In this document: positions 50,955-60,516 of the stretch, piece by piece | Numbering within the stretch: position 1 is the first letter of the stretch | How the letters are laid out: every line of letters starts with the position of its first letter | Origin: Aquibium sp. ELW1220 | GTDB taxonomy: Bacteria; Pseudomonadota; Alphaproteobacteria; Rhizobiales; Rhizobiaceae | Length of the DNA stretch: 64,000 nt | Reading direction: 5' to 3' | Assembly (NCBI RefSeq): GCF_030398385.1 | Contig: NZ_JAOAOQ010000016.1 | Span: 1-64,000, forward strand | Program-made: the position numbers and the translations under genes | The notes under the pieces: generated by a model | What the model saw: the letters and a program-made list of their open reading frames with translations, nothing else | Database searches by the model: none | Told to the model about the DNA's origin: nothing

Positions 50955-52052
50955 TCAGGTGCCGTCGCCCCTGGCGTCCGCCCAAGGCCCCACGGCCGAA
51001 AGCCGCACCGCGAAGCGGTCGTCGATCCGCACGAGGTCCCCCCGCGCCAGCTGACGCCCGCCGACCCTCACCGTCACCGGCAGCCCTGCCGTGACGTCCG
51101 CAAGGCCGATGTCGACCAGCGCCCCCGGCGTCCAGGTGGCCAGCTGTCCGATCGGGATATCCATCGTCGCGAGTTCGAAGGCCACGACGACGGGCATGCG
51201 GGACGGGTCCGGCATCGCCGCTTCGCCCGGCCTCGCCTCCACGGCTCCCTCGTTCGCCCGCGAGTGGCTCTGGTCGCCTTCCATTCCGATCTCCATGATC
51301 ATCCAGCCGTCCTGCGTGCGTTCCACGTCGAAGCGTCGCCGCATGGCGGTCAGCACGAGGCTGCGGTGCGGCGCCCCGTCCAGCAGTATGGCGTCGCCGC
51401 TCTCGAGACCCGCCACCTCGGCGGCCGTCAGCACGACGTCGTCGAGACGCACCGCCAGCGGCACGCGCACCACATCCGCCAGCGGCGACACCCGCGCGAA
51501 CGCCAGGATGCCGTCGATCCCGGCGAGGCCGGCGAGCGCACCGGGTGTACCGCAGAGCCGAAGCGCCACCTCCCCCGCGAACAGTCCGCCAATGCGCACC
51601 ACGACGTCGATCGCATCGGCCGGCGGAACATCGGTACCGGCCTCCACCGCAGGCACCTTCAGCCCGGCCTTCGACAGGCGGTCGGCGACCAGCGACAGGG
51701 CACTCGATTCCAGGGCGGCGGCGAGATGGCCAGGCAGGTCGTCCAGGGCTTCGGCGCGCAGGTCGGCGCCGTGCGTCTCCGGGAACGGGAATGCCTGGAG
51801 GGCGGCCAGCAGGGTTCGGGTGCCGCCGGCGTCGATCCACTTCAGCGTATGGCGGAAGCGGCGGGCCGGTGACGAGGGCTGGCGGCGAAACACCACCGCC
51901 AGTCCGGCAACCGTCAGCTCCGTTCCCTCGACGGAAACCAGGCTGTTCCAGGTCTCGATCTGGTTGGCGCGCAGGCCGATGCGCGGCAGGACGGCTGCCA
52001 CGGGTACGCCCAGCGGCGAGGATCCTGCAGCGATGGTCGTGCGCTCGTTCAT
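50955..52052 (-). CDS. sctQ: T3SS cytoplasmic ring (pod) protein SctQ
   Basis: 365 residues. Two SPOA (FliM/FliN-type) domains are recognisable: an inner one around 235-275 (VDVVRVPLAVRLDDVVLTAAEVAGLESGD, quoted around the split) and the C-terminal one at about 290-360 (DIPIGQLATWTPGALVDIGL, TVRVGGRQLARGDLVRIDDR). It builds the sorting platform that contacts SctK and SctL. The N-terminal half is divergent, as normal for the family. Overlaps sctP by 4 nt. Confidence 0.9.
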   Translation of the reverse strand: MNERTTIAAGSSPLGVPVAAVLPRIGLRANQIETWNSLVSVEGTELTVAGLAVVFRRQPSSPARRFRHTLKWIDAGGTRTLLAALQAFPFPETHGADLRAEALDDLPGHLAAALESSALSLVADRLSKAGLKVPAVEAGTDVPPADAIDVVVRIGGLFAGEVALRLCGTPGALAGLAGIDGILAFARVSPLADVVRVPLAVRLDDVVLTAAEVAGLESGDAILLDGAPHRSLVLTAMRRRFDVERTQDGWMIMEIGMEGDQSHSRANEGAVEARPGEAAMPDPSRMPVVVAFELATMDIPIGQLATWTPGALVDIGLADVTAGLPVTVRVGGRQLARGDLVRIDDRFAVRLSAVGPWADARGDGT

Positions 52053-52867
52053 CGTCTTGCGAACAGGGCGCTGAGGCCTGCGGGGGCTGTGTCGGCGGCG
52101 ACCGTCTGGCGGTCTCCTTCGCTGTCGCGATCGACCGCGAGCCCGGATATCTCGATCGTGCGGCGCGGAAAACGCGCCGCAAGCGTGGTCGCCAGCTGCC
52201 CCGCCAGGGTAGCGAGCGTCTCGCGGTCCAGCATGTCTTCCGCGAAATGCAGGTTGACCGAAAGGACGTCGCCCTCCCCCTGGACGGTGATGGACTTCAA
52301 CGCCATCGCAGGATCGTCGATCGCGACGCGGAGGCGAAAACCGCCGTCTCCAGTGCCGATCAGGTTGACCCGCAGCTGCGCGTCGATCTGATCGCCGACC
52401 TTCCGCGCAAGGGCATCGAGGCGGTGGGCGAGGTCGGTTGACAGCGTCTGCCCAGCTTCGACGGCACGACCGCCGGCAAAGCCCTGTTCCGGACCGGCCC
52501 GCGCCAGAAGCACCATCGAACCGGCCTCCTCCTCTGCATGGCCCCGGTGCGGCCGGCCGTCCCCCCGGCTGGTGTCGGTGATCGGATCGCGGCCGCCGGA
52601 CAGGATGTCGCCCATGGCGGCGACACCCGGTTTCGCCTCCGGCTCGCCGCGCGCCTCGCTCGCGCGGAGGGCCTGCGCGAAGGCCTTTTCCCGGGCCTGG
52701 AGGTGATCCCTGCCCTTGCCCGACCCGTCGCGGAACGGCGTTCCGCCGGTCCCGAAACGTCCCGACAGATCGCTTCCCTTGCGATTTTCCTCCCGCGCCG
52801 GCTCGTGGTCCGACGGCCGGCCCTGCCGGCTGGGCGGCAGATGATCGGTTCGCTCAATGCCGGCCAT
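52049..52867 (-). CDS. sctP: Needle-length / substrate-switch protein SctP candidate
   Basis: 272 residues. The N-terminal ~130 residues are polar and disordered (Arg/Glu/Gly-rich). The C-terminal ~130 form a folded alpha/beta region (DAQLRVNLIGTGDGGFRLRV, SITVQGEGDVLSVNLHFAED, LATLAGQLATTLAARFPRRT) resembling FliK/YscP-type switch domains, as in HrpP. Position between sctO and sctQ is the standard sctP position. The ruler part is short compared with YscP. Overlaps sctO and sctQ. Confidence 0.7.
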   Translation of the reverse strand: MAGIERTDHLPPSRQGRPSDHEPAREENRKGSDLSGRFGTGGTPFRDGSGKGRDHLQAREKAFAQALRASEARGEPEAKPGVAAMGDILSGGRDPITDTSRGDGRPHRGHAEEEAGSMVLLARAGPEQGFAGGRAVEAGQTLSTDLAHRLDALARKVGDQIDAQLRVNLIGTGDGGFRLRVAIDDPAMALKSITVQGEGDVLSVNLHFAEDMLDRETLATLAGQLATTLAARFPRRTIEISGLAVDRDSEGDRQTVAADTAPAGLSALFARR

Positions 52868-53366
52868 CGCGGCTCTCCTCTCCGGCTATGCGGTTGCGCG
52901 GGCGCGCGAAGAGATCCTCCACCTCGGCCTCTTCCTTGGTGGTCGCCGCGACGAGAATCTCGCGCTTCAGGTCGTCGAGGAGACCGTCATATTTCTCGCG
53001 GTCCATCTGGGCTTCGCGATAGGCTTCCGAAGCCTCCTGCGTCTGCTTGCGCAGCGCGACCAGCGCGTGCTCGGCGCGCGCCTTGCGATCGCCGATCTTC
53101 TGGTGGTCGGCCTCGAGCTGCTTGGCCCGGTGCTTGACGAGATCGATCTCCTGGAGGTCGATCGTCTTGCCGATCACGGCACGGTAGAGCGCGTCGATCC
53201 GGTCGGGAAGCGTGGCGGCGCTCTCGGCGAGTTCCCGCGTCAGCCGCTCCACCTTCTGCTCGCCCTCCAGTTCGGCGCGCCGCGCCTTCTGCAGCGCCTC
53301 GAGCGCCTTCTGCTCCCGCAGCGACTTGACCTTGGCCAGGGTTTTGTACTGTCGAAGCGCGCTCAT
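52854..53366 (-). CDS. sctO: T3SS ATPase stalk protein SctO (YscO/FliJ-like)
   Basis: 170 residues, almost entirely charged coiled coil ([60 protein letters not shown]). It inserts into the SctN hexamer and links it to SctV. Directly downstream of sctN with a 4-nt overlap, as expected. Confidence 0.85.
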   Translation of the reverse strand: MSALRQYKTLAKVKSLREQKALEALQKARRAELEGEQKVERLTRELAESAATLPDRIDALYRAVIGKTIDLQEIDLVKHRAKQLEADHQKIGDRKARAEHALVALRKQTQEASEAYREAQMDREKYDGLLDDLKREILVAATTKEEAEVEDLFARPRNRIAGEESRDGRH

Positions 53367-54751
53367 GACGCCACCTTCCGCAGCCGGGAGACGGTCTCGT
53401 CGAAGGGTGTCAGCTCCGTCGTGCGTTGGCGCAGGAACTGGCGGATTTCCTCGACCTTGGCGATGGCGCGGTCTGCGCGCGGGTCGGAGCCCGGCTTGTA
53501 CTCGCCGATCTTCACCAGCAGCTCGACCTCGTTGTAGGTCGCCATCAGCTCGTTGATCGCGCCCGCCGCCTGAAGGTGTTCGGGCGACGTGACCTTGGTC
53601 ATCACGCGGCTCTTGGAGGCCAGCACGTCGATCGCCGGGTAGTGGTTCTGCTGCGCCAGCCGGGCCGACAGGATGATGTGCCCGTCGAGGATCGACCGCG
53701 TCTCGTCCGCCACCGGCTCGTTCATGTCGTCGCCCTCGACCAGCACCGTGTAGAGCGCCGTGATGGATCCGGTCTCATTCATGCCGACCCGCTCCATCAG
53801 TTTCGGCAGATTGGCGAAGACCGAGGGTGGGAAACCGCGGCGCGTCGGCGGCTCGCCGGCCGCAAGTCCGATCTCGCGCAGGGCGCGGGCGAAGCGCGTC
53901 ACCGAATCCATCAGGAACAGCACGCGGCGCCCCTTGTCGCGATGGAACTCGGCGATGGACGTAGCCACGAAGGCCGCCTTGGCGCGCTCCATCGACGACT
54001 TGTCGGAGGTGGCGCAGACGATGACCGACTTGGCGAGACCGTCCGGACCGAGGTCGTGCTCGATGAACTCGCGGACTTCCCGGCCGCGTTCGCCGATCAG
54101 CGCGAGCACGGTCACGTCAACATCGGCGCCCTTCACCAGCATGGACAGAAGCGTCGACTTGCCGCCGCCGGCCGCCGCGAAGATGCCCATGCGCTGGCCT
54201 TCGCCGCAGGTGAGCAGGCCGTCGAGCGCCCGCACGCCGAGCGACAGCGGCGTGGTGATGACGCGCCGCTTCATCGGATCGGGCGGCAGCTGATAGACGG
54301 GATAGTAGGTCTCGGGCTCGAACGGACGATCCGAGCCGTCGATGAAGTTGCCGAGCCCGTCGATGACGCGGCCAAGCAGCCCGTCCCCGACCGCGACCGA
54401 CTGCACGCGACCGGTCGGCCGGACCTCCGTATGCGGAGCCACGCCGTGCGTCTCGCCGATCGGCGACAGCAACGCCTCGTCGCCGAGGAACCCCACCACC
54501 TCGGCCATCAGCTTGTGGCCCGTCGCTGGGGTGCGCAGTTCGACGAGTTCGCCCACCTGCACGCTCGGCGCGGAAGCATGGATGATCGTCCCGACCACCT
54601 TGCGGACGAGGCCCAGAAGCGGATAGGGCCGCAGCTCGCGAAGCCTTTCGCGCAGGATGCCGAGCCTCTCGGCAGGCATCGCCCGGATCGCGCCGAGCCG
54701 CCGCGCCTCTTCCGACGGCATGTCCGGCACAGGTCGGACGAAGGCGTTCAT
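53363..54751 (-). CDS. sctN: T3SS ATPase SctN
   Basis: 462 residues. F1/FliI-type ATPase with Walker A ([16 protein letters not shown], about residues 190-205), the catalytic-Glu loop [13 protein letters not shown], Walker [13 protein letters not shown] and the arginine-finger region near the end. It unfolds substrates and detaches chaperones. ATG 54751 ([18 protein letters not shown]) overlaps the sctL stop; the longer frame upstream lies inside sctL and is not real. Confidence 0.96.
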   Translation of the reverse strand: MNAFVRPVPDMPSEEARRLGAIRAMPAERLGILRERLRELRPYPLLGLVRKVVGTIIHASAPSVQVGELVELRTPATGHKLMAEVVGFLGDEALLSPIGETHGVAPHTEVRPTGRVQSVAVGDGLLGRVIDGLGNFIDGSDRPFEPETYYPVYQLPPDPMKRRVITTPLSLGVRALDGLLTCGEGQRMGIFAAAGGGKSTLLSMLVKGADVDVTVLALIGERGREVREFIEHDLGPDGLAKSVIVCATSDKSSMERAKAAFVATSIAEFHRDKGRRVLFLMDSVTRFARALREIGLAAGEPPTRRGFPPSVFANLPKLMERVGMNETGSITALYTVLVEGDDMNEPVADETRSILDGHIILSARLAQQNHYPAIDVLASKSRVMTKVTSPEHLQAAGAINELMATYNEVELLVKIGEYKPGSDPRADRAIAKVEEIRQFLRQRTTELTPFDETVSRLRKVAS

Positions 54752-55413
54752 GAGGCACCGCCGAAATGCGGAACGGCCGCCTCGGCGGCAGGACGGACCG
54801 GGATCAGGACCCCGCGAAGCATGTCTGCGAGCGCGTCGACCGTTTCGTCCAGCGAACACTTGACGCGGCCCAGAGCGGAAGCGAGGACGACCGTCGGCGG
54901 CGACAGCGCCGGATCGCCCACCACGTCGATGAGTTCGACCTCGGGAAACTCCGCCAGAACGTCTGCGATCCGCGCCTGCACTGGCTCGAGCAGCGCGCTC
55001 GGAACGAAGAGCTGGCATCGCCGCTCCCGCCGCATGCGCCCGAGCGCCGAACGGGTGAGCGACATGGCGGCGTCGACGGGGTTCACGTCCTGGATGATGG
55101 CGCGCGTGCAGGCCACCACAAGGTCCGTCAGTTCGCCGCGCGACCTTTCGAGGCTTGCGTCGAACTGCGCGTGCTCGCGCAGGAGACGTTCGAAGGCGTC
55201 GCGCTCCGCCGCTGCCGTGCCCTCGGCATGGCCGCGCCGGCGCTCCTCCTCGCGCTGCAGCTCGGCCTCCGCGAGGATTTCGCGGGCCCGCTCATGCGCC
55301 GCCGCGACGATCGCCGTCGCGTCCGCGATCGCCTGCATGTCGCGTCGCTTGATGACGCGGTTGCCCGATCCGAGCGCCAGCCGGATCTCCCTTAGTCGAT
55401 AGACGTCGACCAC
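54748..55413 (-). CDS. sctL: T3SS ATPase stator SctL
   Basis: 221 residues of the FliH/YscL type. The N-terminal segment is followed by a long charged coiled coil ([40 protein letters not shown]) and the C-terminal V-ATPase E-subunit-like domain ([40 protein letters not shown]). It links SctN to SctQ. GTG 55413 has AAAGGTCC upstream; it overlaps the sctK end by 22 nt. Confidence 0.85.
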   Translation of the reverse strand: MVDVYRLREIRLALGSGNRVIKRRDMQAIADATAIVAAAHERAREILAEAELQREEERRRGHAEGTAAAERDAFERLLREHAQFDASLERSRGELTDLVVACTRAIIQDVNPVDAAMSLTRSALGRMRRERRCQLFVPSALLEPVQARIADVLAEFPEVELIDVVGDPALSPPTVVLASALGRVKCSLDETVDALADMLRGVLIPVRPAAEAAVPHFGGAS

Positions 55414-56201
55414 GCCGGGACCTTTCGCTGGAGCAGGTTGAAGGCGGCCGCGCACTGGGGTGCGGGAACCGGCCGTGCAGCGACGGATGGTCCGAGCAGG
55501 CCGGCTGCGGGAAGCAGGTCGGCGATCCCGGCGCCGAAGCGGGCGCGAAGGATCGCCCCCGACGTCTTGTCGGTGGCGTCCACGCAGCCATGCAGGATGC
55601 CCCAGGTCTGGCGCAGGATCGCGGGCAGCGCTGCGATCTCGCGCGAAAGGACGGGGCGCGACCATGGCCCGAGGTCACCGGCTGCGGCCTCCCCGTCCGG
55701 CTGCGACGGCTCCGGCGGCCTCGCCAGCAGGCCGGGATCGAGCGTGTCGAACACCGACAGCGACGGCCAGAACGTTTCCGCCTGCCGCGTGGCGGTCAGC
55801 AGCGCCTCCTCGCCGATGAACTCGGACAGCATCAGGCGGTCGGCCTTGCGCACCGCGTTCCCGATCGTCTTGCGAAACGTCGCCGCCGCGAGCTGCCGCA
55901 CGCCGGCCCGCAGTTCGGCAAACGGGGCGATCGAGATCTGGAGCGCCAGCCGGACGTCCTCCCTGGTGCGCAGCCCGACGCCAAGGCTCTCCCCTGCCAC
56001 GAGCTGGGACAGGCCGAGATCGGTCGCAAGGGCGGTCGCGAGGAACCGGCCGTGCGGACCGCCGCGGAACGGCTCCAGGCGGTCCGGACCCCACGGCGAA
56101 AGGCCCTGGAGATCCGGCGCCACCAGGGACGCCGGATTGCTGATCGCCGCCGCGAGGCTGCACTGCAATCGCAACGAGCGGGGGATCGCGGGAGCCATCA
56201 T
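55392..56201 (-). CDS. sctK: T3SS sorting-platform protein SctK
   Basis: 269 residues, mostly helical (LSQLVAGESLGVGLRTREDV, LRAGVRQLAAATFRKTIGNA, REIAALPAILRQTWGILHG). SctK proteins are poorly conserved; this call rests on the invariant sctJ-K-L order, length and helical content. It connects the SctD ring to SctQ. ATGATG at 56201/56198 overlaps the sctJ stop. The C-terminal tail is Pro-rich and overlaps sctL. Confidence 0.7.
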   Translation of the reverse strand: MMAPAIPRSLRLQCSLAAAISNPASLVAPDLQGLSPWGPDRLEPFRGGPHGRFLATALATDLGLSQLVAGESLGVGLRTREDVRLALQISIAPFAELRAGVRQLAAATFRKTIGNAVRKADRLMLSEFIGEEALLTATRQAETFWPSLSVFDTLDPGLLARPPEPSQPDGEAAAGDLGPWSRPVLSREIAALPAILRQTWGILHGCVDATDKTSGAILRARFGAGIADLLPAAGLLGPSVAARPVPAPQCAAAFNLLQRKVPAWSTSID

Positions 56202-57052
56202 GCATCCGCTTCCCGGGCCGGAGCGGACTTGCCCGACCGCCCCCGCGTGACCATCAGGATCACGTTGGCGATGAGCGAAAGGGCGAGGACGGCCGCAAAA
56301 CCGCCGACCCACATCCACATCGTGCCCATCGACGCGACCGCCACCTTGACGCCCGGCAGCACGTCCCGCACCTGCGGAGCATCGCGCTCGACCGGCATCA
56401 GCGGCACCTCCTGCGCCTCGACCAGAACGACCGCGACGTTGTCGAACGAGACACCCTCGATCGAGTTGGACACCAGCCGCCGGATCTGCGGCACCAGGAA
56501 GTCGAGGTCGACCTTCGGCCGCTGCTTGATGAAGACGGCGGCCGACGACGGCTTCACCTCCTGGCCGAACTCCGCCTTCTCCGGAAGGACGATGTGAACG
56601 CGGGCGGTCAGCACGCCGTCGATCTGCTGGATGGTCTTCGCCACGTCTTCGCCCAGCGCATACACGTAGCGGATGCGTTCCTCGAACGGCGAGGACACGA
56701 TGCCGGACTTGGCGAAGACCTGCCCCATGGAGGCGCCCTCGATGCGCGGAAGGCCGCTGTTCTTCAAGATATCCAGCGACCGCAGGATGTCGTCCTTGCC
56801 CACCACGAGCGTGAAGACGCCCTCGCCCAGCGCCTTCTTGTCGGCACTGACGTCGTTGGCGAGCAGCACGCCGAGCATCTCGTTGGCTTCGGTCTCCGTC
56901 AGGTTCGAATAGAGGTCGGCCTGGCACCCTGCGAGAAGGAGCAGCAGTCCGGCGGCCGCCAGCCGAAGCGACGGGAACCGGCGCCGCCCGCATGGACGAG
57001 CCGCCGCCTGCGAGCGGTATGGAAGGTTCGCAATTGTCTTGGTAAGCACCAC
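56198..57052 (-). CDS. sctJ: T3SS inner-membrane ring lipoprotein SctJ (YscJ/PrgK)
   Basis: 284 residues. Lipoprotein signal with lipobox LLAGC, Cys43. Two ring-building domains follow: DLYSNLTETEANEMLGVLLA through about 120, and AKTIQQIDGVLTARVHIVLP through about 210. A C-terminal membrane helix lies near 240-263 (WMWVGGFAAVLALSLIANVI). It stacks with SctD to form the inner rings. The GTG start and 40-residue pre-lipobox segment are a little long. Confidence 0.95.
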   Translation of the reverse strand: MVLTKTIANLPYRSQAAARPCGRRRFPSLRLAAAGLLLLLAGCQADLYSNLTETEANEMLGVLLANDVSADKKALGEGVFTLVVGKDDILRSLDILKNSGLPRIEGASMGQVFAKSGIVSSPFEERIRYVYALGEDVAKTIQQIDGVLTARVHIVLPEKAEFGQEVKPSSAAVFIKQRPKVDLDFLVPQIRRLVSNSIEGVSFDNVAVVLVEAQEVPLMPVERDAPQVRDVLPGVKVAVASMGTMWMWVGGFAAVLALSLIANVILMVTRGRSGKSAPAREADA

Positions 57053-57077
57053 GATCAGCCGTTCCGGGTTGTCTGTC

Positions 57078-57518
57078 TCACTGACCCTTCATGAGCGTGT
57101 CGAAGGACTGGGTGGCCTTCCCGGTGAGCTTCGACGTGACGTCGACCAGCATGCTGTACTGCACGACCTCGAGCTGCACGGCGATCAGTTCGGAGCCCGT
57201 GCTCGCATCGGCCAACTGGCCGAGCCTGCTCTGCTGCATGTCGAAGGCCTCGCGCAGGCGCGACAATCCGCCGAGGATCGCATCGCCGGTCGCGCTCAAC
57301 GGCGCGGGGACGCGGTCCAGCTCGAGCGTGCGAAGCGCGTCTCCGCGCGACGCCTGGTCCGCGGGCTGGACGGCCTCCGGCCGGGCATCGCGGCTCTCCT
57401 GGAATATCTGCTGGAAGCGCTCGATTCGCGATGCGTCCGGCGTCGCCGCGCCCGCATCCGGCCCGACGCCGGAGAGATCCGAACCGCCCAGTTGGGCGAG
57501 CTGCGCTATCGGTTCCAT
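57078..57518 (-). CDS. sctI: T3SS inner rod protein SctI
   Basis: 146 residues. Variable N-terminal half, and a C-terminal helical part typical of YscI/PrgJ (IAVQLEVVQYSMLVDVTSKL then TGKATQSFDTLMKGQ). It forms the rod connecting export gate and needle. First gene of the sctI-to-sctU operon, directly before sctJ. Confidence 0.8.
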   Translation of the reverse strand: MEPIAQLAQLGGSDLSGVGPDAGAATPDASRIERFQQIFQESRDARPEAVQPADQASRGDALRTLELDRVPAPLSATGDAILGGLSRLREAFDMQQSRLGQLADASTGSELIAVQLEVVQYSMLVDVTSKLTGKATQSFDTLMKGQ

Positions 57519-57806
57519 GGCGATCCACCTTTCCCAAAGCCTCGGTTTGCCCCCGGCACGGATCGGGCCTGCGAACAGCCGCCGTGTGCCCGGTGCGCTC
57601 CGGAAACGAGACCTACACGGGCGGGGTCGGCGACCGCTTATCAGACGACACAGGTCCCCCGGACGCTGCCCGCAGATGCATCGGAAACCCGCATCCGCCT
57701 CCGGCCTGGCGTGCCGTCCGTCACGCCCCCTGCGTGCCGTCCGTCACCTCCCCGCGCGCCGCAGCCGGTACTCTACGGACATCGATCTCTTTCGAAGGAG
57801 CGCCTG
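57519..57806. promoter_or_regulatory. Divergent control region, core operon / chaperone-effector operon
   Basis: 288 bp between sctI (minus) and the chaperone gene (plus). It contains a direct repetition around 57715-57748 (GTGCCGTCCGTCAC, twice with small differences). No gene seen. Presumably holds both promoters. Confidence 0.4.
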
Positions 57807-58253
57807 ATGGAACCCGTCGCGACTGCCCTGAAGGACCTCGGAGGCCGCGTCGGCCTCCCCAACCTCCAGTTCGATCGCGAAGGCGACGCGACGCTGCAGT
57901 TCGACGGCGTCCTGCGGATCAGCTTCCACCGCCTCGACCCCGAGACCCTCGAGATCTGGGCACCCGTCGAAGGCTTCGGTCCCGCCCACGACGCCGGGAT
58001 CATGCGCCGGGCGCTGGAAGGCAACCATCTCGGCGAGGGGACCGGCGCCGGACGCATCGCGCTGCAGCCCGGCGGCAGCCGCTTCGTGCTTTGCGAGCGG
58101 GTCGCCGTCGCCGGCATGACGGCCGAAGCCCTCGAGCGTCGCATTCTCGCCTTCGTCCAGAACCTCGCCGTCTGGCAGTCGGACGCGGCGGGCGGGCCGG
58201 CGGACGAGGCCCCGGGCGAAGTCAACGGCGACAGCGTCCTCATCCGCGCCTGA
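57807..58253 (+). CDS. Class I (CesT-type) chaperone of the adjacent effector
   Basis: 148 residues, acidic, with CesT signatures: helix (VATALKDLGGRVGLPNL), strand hairpin (LQFDREGDATLQFDGVLRIS, LDPETLEIWAPVEGF), strand (IALQPGGSRFVLCERVAV) and final helix (ALERRILAFVQNLAVWQS). GAAGGAG precedes ATG 57807. It is followed after 28 nt by the 744-residue gene, the classical chaperone-effector pair. Confidence 0.8.
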   Translation: MEPVATALKDLGGRVGLPNLQFDREGDATLQFDGVLRISFHRLDPETLEIWAPVEGFGPAHDAGIMRRALEGNHLGEGTGAGRIALQPGGSRFVLCERVAVAGMTAEALERRILAFVQNLAVWQSDAAGGPADEAPGEVNGDSVLIRA

Positions 58254-58281
58254 GCGGCAACACGAGACACGGAGCAGGACG

Positions 58282-60516
58282 ATGGCAAGCTACGAAGTTG
58301 CGCCGAAGCATTTCCAGCCCCCGCGGACCGAGGGAACCGGTCAGAAGCCTATGTTCGGCGACATCCCGATCAAGCTGGTCGACGCCGAGAAGCCGACCCC
58401 GAGGAGCTCGCGCGGCGAGTCCGTCCGGACCTTCTTCAAGGAGCTCTGGCAGGACATCAAGAACCTGTTCCACAAGTCGACGGTCGAGCAGGTGGAACCG
58501 ATGCGGCCCCGCGCGTCGAAGTCCGACATCGAGTTCACGCGCGACAGGCTTTCCGGTCACGGCCTCGACCTGGTCCTCGACGAAGACGGAGGCGACGTCA
58601 GCGACGACGTCCCCGAAACCCCGAAACAGACGCTTTCGCGGTCCTCTGTCGGCATCGGGCTGAAGATCGACCTCGATCCGCTGAAGGAGACGCGGGGAGA
58701 GACGGTCGCGGAGCCGAAGTCGGAGAAGCTGACGGCGACCGACCAGCGGCGAATCGGCGAAGCCGTCAAGACCATGCTCAAGCCCTTCATCGACAGTCTC
58801 GACGGGCCGCTTTCGAAATTCGAACCCTCCGCATACGGCAAGGAGTTCCGCCAGGGCGGCAGCTACCTGCTGATCAAGGAGGGGTCCGATCAGCTCGGCA
58901 GTCTCAGCACAGGCAAAAACACGTTCCAGCGCATCGACTCGCACTCGTCGAGACTGTCCGGCTTCGCCGGTCGGGAACTGCGCGGCGAGGCGAAGGTCAT
59001 CAGTGATCTGGTGAAGGACGAGGGCGTCGCGGTCAACATGGGCGCCTTCGGCAAGGTGGAGGCGGGGATCGTCGAAGAGGATCCGGTCAAGCGGCAGGAA
59101 GAGATCTCCCGGTTGGCGAAGAAATCCGTCGATCTAGTCGATGCAGCGATGGTCCGGGCTTTCGGCGAGCCCGGCAACCGGCAGAGCGTGGAGACGGCGG
59201 CGGGCCGCTACCCCCAGGAACTGTGCGACCAGCTCGCCATCGAGTTCCAGGCCATCGACGACAGCGACGCGCCCGAGGAGAACAAGGCGGAGCTCAAGCT
59301 GAACATCGCGCGCAACACCCTGTTCCTGCGCAGCCTCAACCCGCTCATCGCCTCGGGCGACACGTCCCTCTCGCCGACACAGAGGCAGAGCGCGATCCAG
59401 TTGAGCAAGGGCATGCAGTCGCTGGTCAACGGCGTCGGCTTCGACGGCGGGGACTTCCACCCCGAGATCGCCGAGCAGAGCACGGGACTGAAGGAGAAGT
59501 GGGCCGAGGGTTTCCGCGAATTCGCGGAGGCCGTCGTCAGGCGGGGTGATGCGAAGGTCGTCGAACAGGCGGTGTCGCTGGGTGGCGCGCTGGCGTTCGC
59601 GCGGCTCGAGAACGAGCGCAAGTCCATGGTCAAGGATCTGTTCCCCGAGACGCATGTCGGGCCGAAGCGGTCTTTGGACGTCGGCCGGCACGACGCGGAC
59701 ACGCTCGCCGGCGGCGCCTATGCCGGCGTGAAGGTCTACACCGAGGAGCATGCGCGCAGATACCCGAACGAGAACACCTACCTCCGCAACAACGAAACGA
59801 ACAGCCAGCTGATGGGCGGCATCGCGAAGACGCCCGAGATCAAGGGGCTCGCCGTCTCGCTCGTCGAGGAATGCAATGCCTACCGGCGCTTCTCGGTCAA
59901 CGGCGACGAGATCGACGATCTGGCGCGCGAGCACGGCGTCACGCCGAAGGAGGTGGCGAAGGGGCAGGTCGAATTCATCGACCACCTGATGGTCATGGTC
60001 TTCGGAAACCCCGAGGATCCGGCGAGCGTGACGGACGCAGCAGGACGCTACCCGCAGGTGCTCTGCGATCACCTCGCCATCCAGTTCAAGGCCATCGACG
60101 ACAGCGACGCACCGATGGAACGCAAGGCGGAGATGAAGTTCTCGGCCGCGACGAACCTCCTGGTCCTGCGAAGCCTCGCACCGCAGATGGTCGTGACGAG
60201 GGGTAACGACGGGCAGGTGGATGCGACCGTCAGGCAGGTATCCAAGGCCATGCAGTCGCTGGCCAACGGTGTCGGCCTGCCGCGGGACAAGGGCGGCGCG
60301 CGCGAGATCCATCCGGACCTGCTGGAAGAGGGTGCGATCCTGAAGGACCGCTGGAAGGAGGGCATGAGGCTGTTCACCGACGCTATCATCCTCAGGGCCG
60401 ATCCAATCACGGTCGGCAAGGGTGTCGAGGTCGGCACGGCGCTCCTCCAGCGCCGCGAACTGATGCTGGAGGACGCCATCACGCTGAAGAAGCCCGAGCA
60501 GTCCCTCACCGTGTGA
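58282..60516 (+). CDS. Candidate T3SS effector with two copies of an unrecognised ~200-residue domain
   Basis: 744 residues, no Sec signal, polar N-terminus. Residues ~235-451 and ~515-734 are homologous, offset by exactly 280: TAAGRYPQELCDQLAIEFQA (305-324) against DAAGRYPQVLCDHLAIQFKA (585-604); AIDDSDAP at 324 and 604; FLRSLNPLI against VLRSLAPQM; SKGMQSLVNGVG against SKAMQSLANGVG. Residues ~40-80 have an amphipathic Arg/Lys/Phe/Trp stretch (VRTFFKELWQDIKNLFHK) that could be a membrane- or chaperone-binding segment. No catalytic motif is recognised; each copy keeps one Cys in the P..LCD.LAI context. Downstream of its own CesT-type chaperone, it is the clearest effector in the locus. Confidence 0.7.
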   Translation: MASYEVAPKHFQPPRTEGTGQKPMFGDIPIKLVDAEKPTPRSSRGESVRTFFKELWQDIKNLFHKSTVEQVEPMRPRASKSDIEFTRDRLSGHGLDLVLDEDGGDVSDDVPETPKQTLSRSSVGIGLKIDLDPLKETRGETVAEPKSEKLTATDQRRIGEAVKTMLKPFIDSLDGPLSKFEPSAYGKEFRQGGSYLLIKEGSDQLGSLSTGKNTFQRIDSHSSRLSGFAGRELRGEAKVISDLVKDEGVAVNMGAFGKVEAGIVEEDPVKRQEEISRLAKKSVDLVDAAMVRAFGEPGNRQSVETAAGRYPQELCDQLAIEFQAIDDSDAPEENKAELKLNIARNTLFLRSLNPLIASGDTSLSPTQRQSAIQLSKGMQSLVNGVGFDGGDFHPEIAEQSTGLKEKWAEGFREFAEAVVRRGDAKVVEQAVSLGGALAFARLENERKSMVKDLFPETHVGPKRSLDVGRHDADTLAGGAYAGVKVYTEEHARRYPNENTYLRNNETNSQLMGGIAKTPEIKGLAVSLVEECNAYRRFSVNGDEIDDLAREHGVTPKEVAKGQVEFIDHLMVMVFGNPEDPASVTDAAGRYPQVLCDHLAIQFKAIDDSDAPMERKAEMKFSAATNLLVLRSLAPQMVVTRGNDGQVDATVRQVSKAMQSLANGVGLPRDKGGAREIHPDLLEEGAILKDRWKEGMRLFTDAIILRADPITVGKGVEVGTALLQRRELMLEDAITLKKPEQSLTV

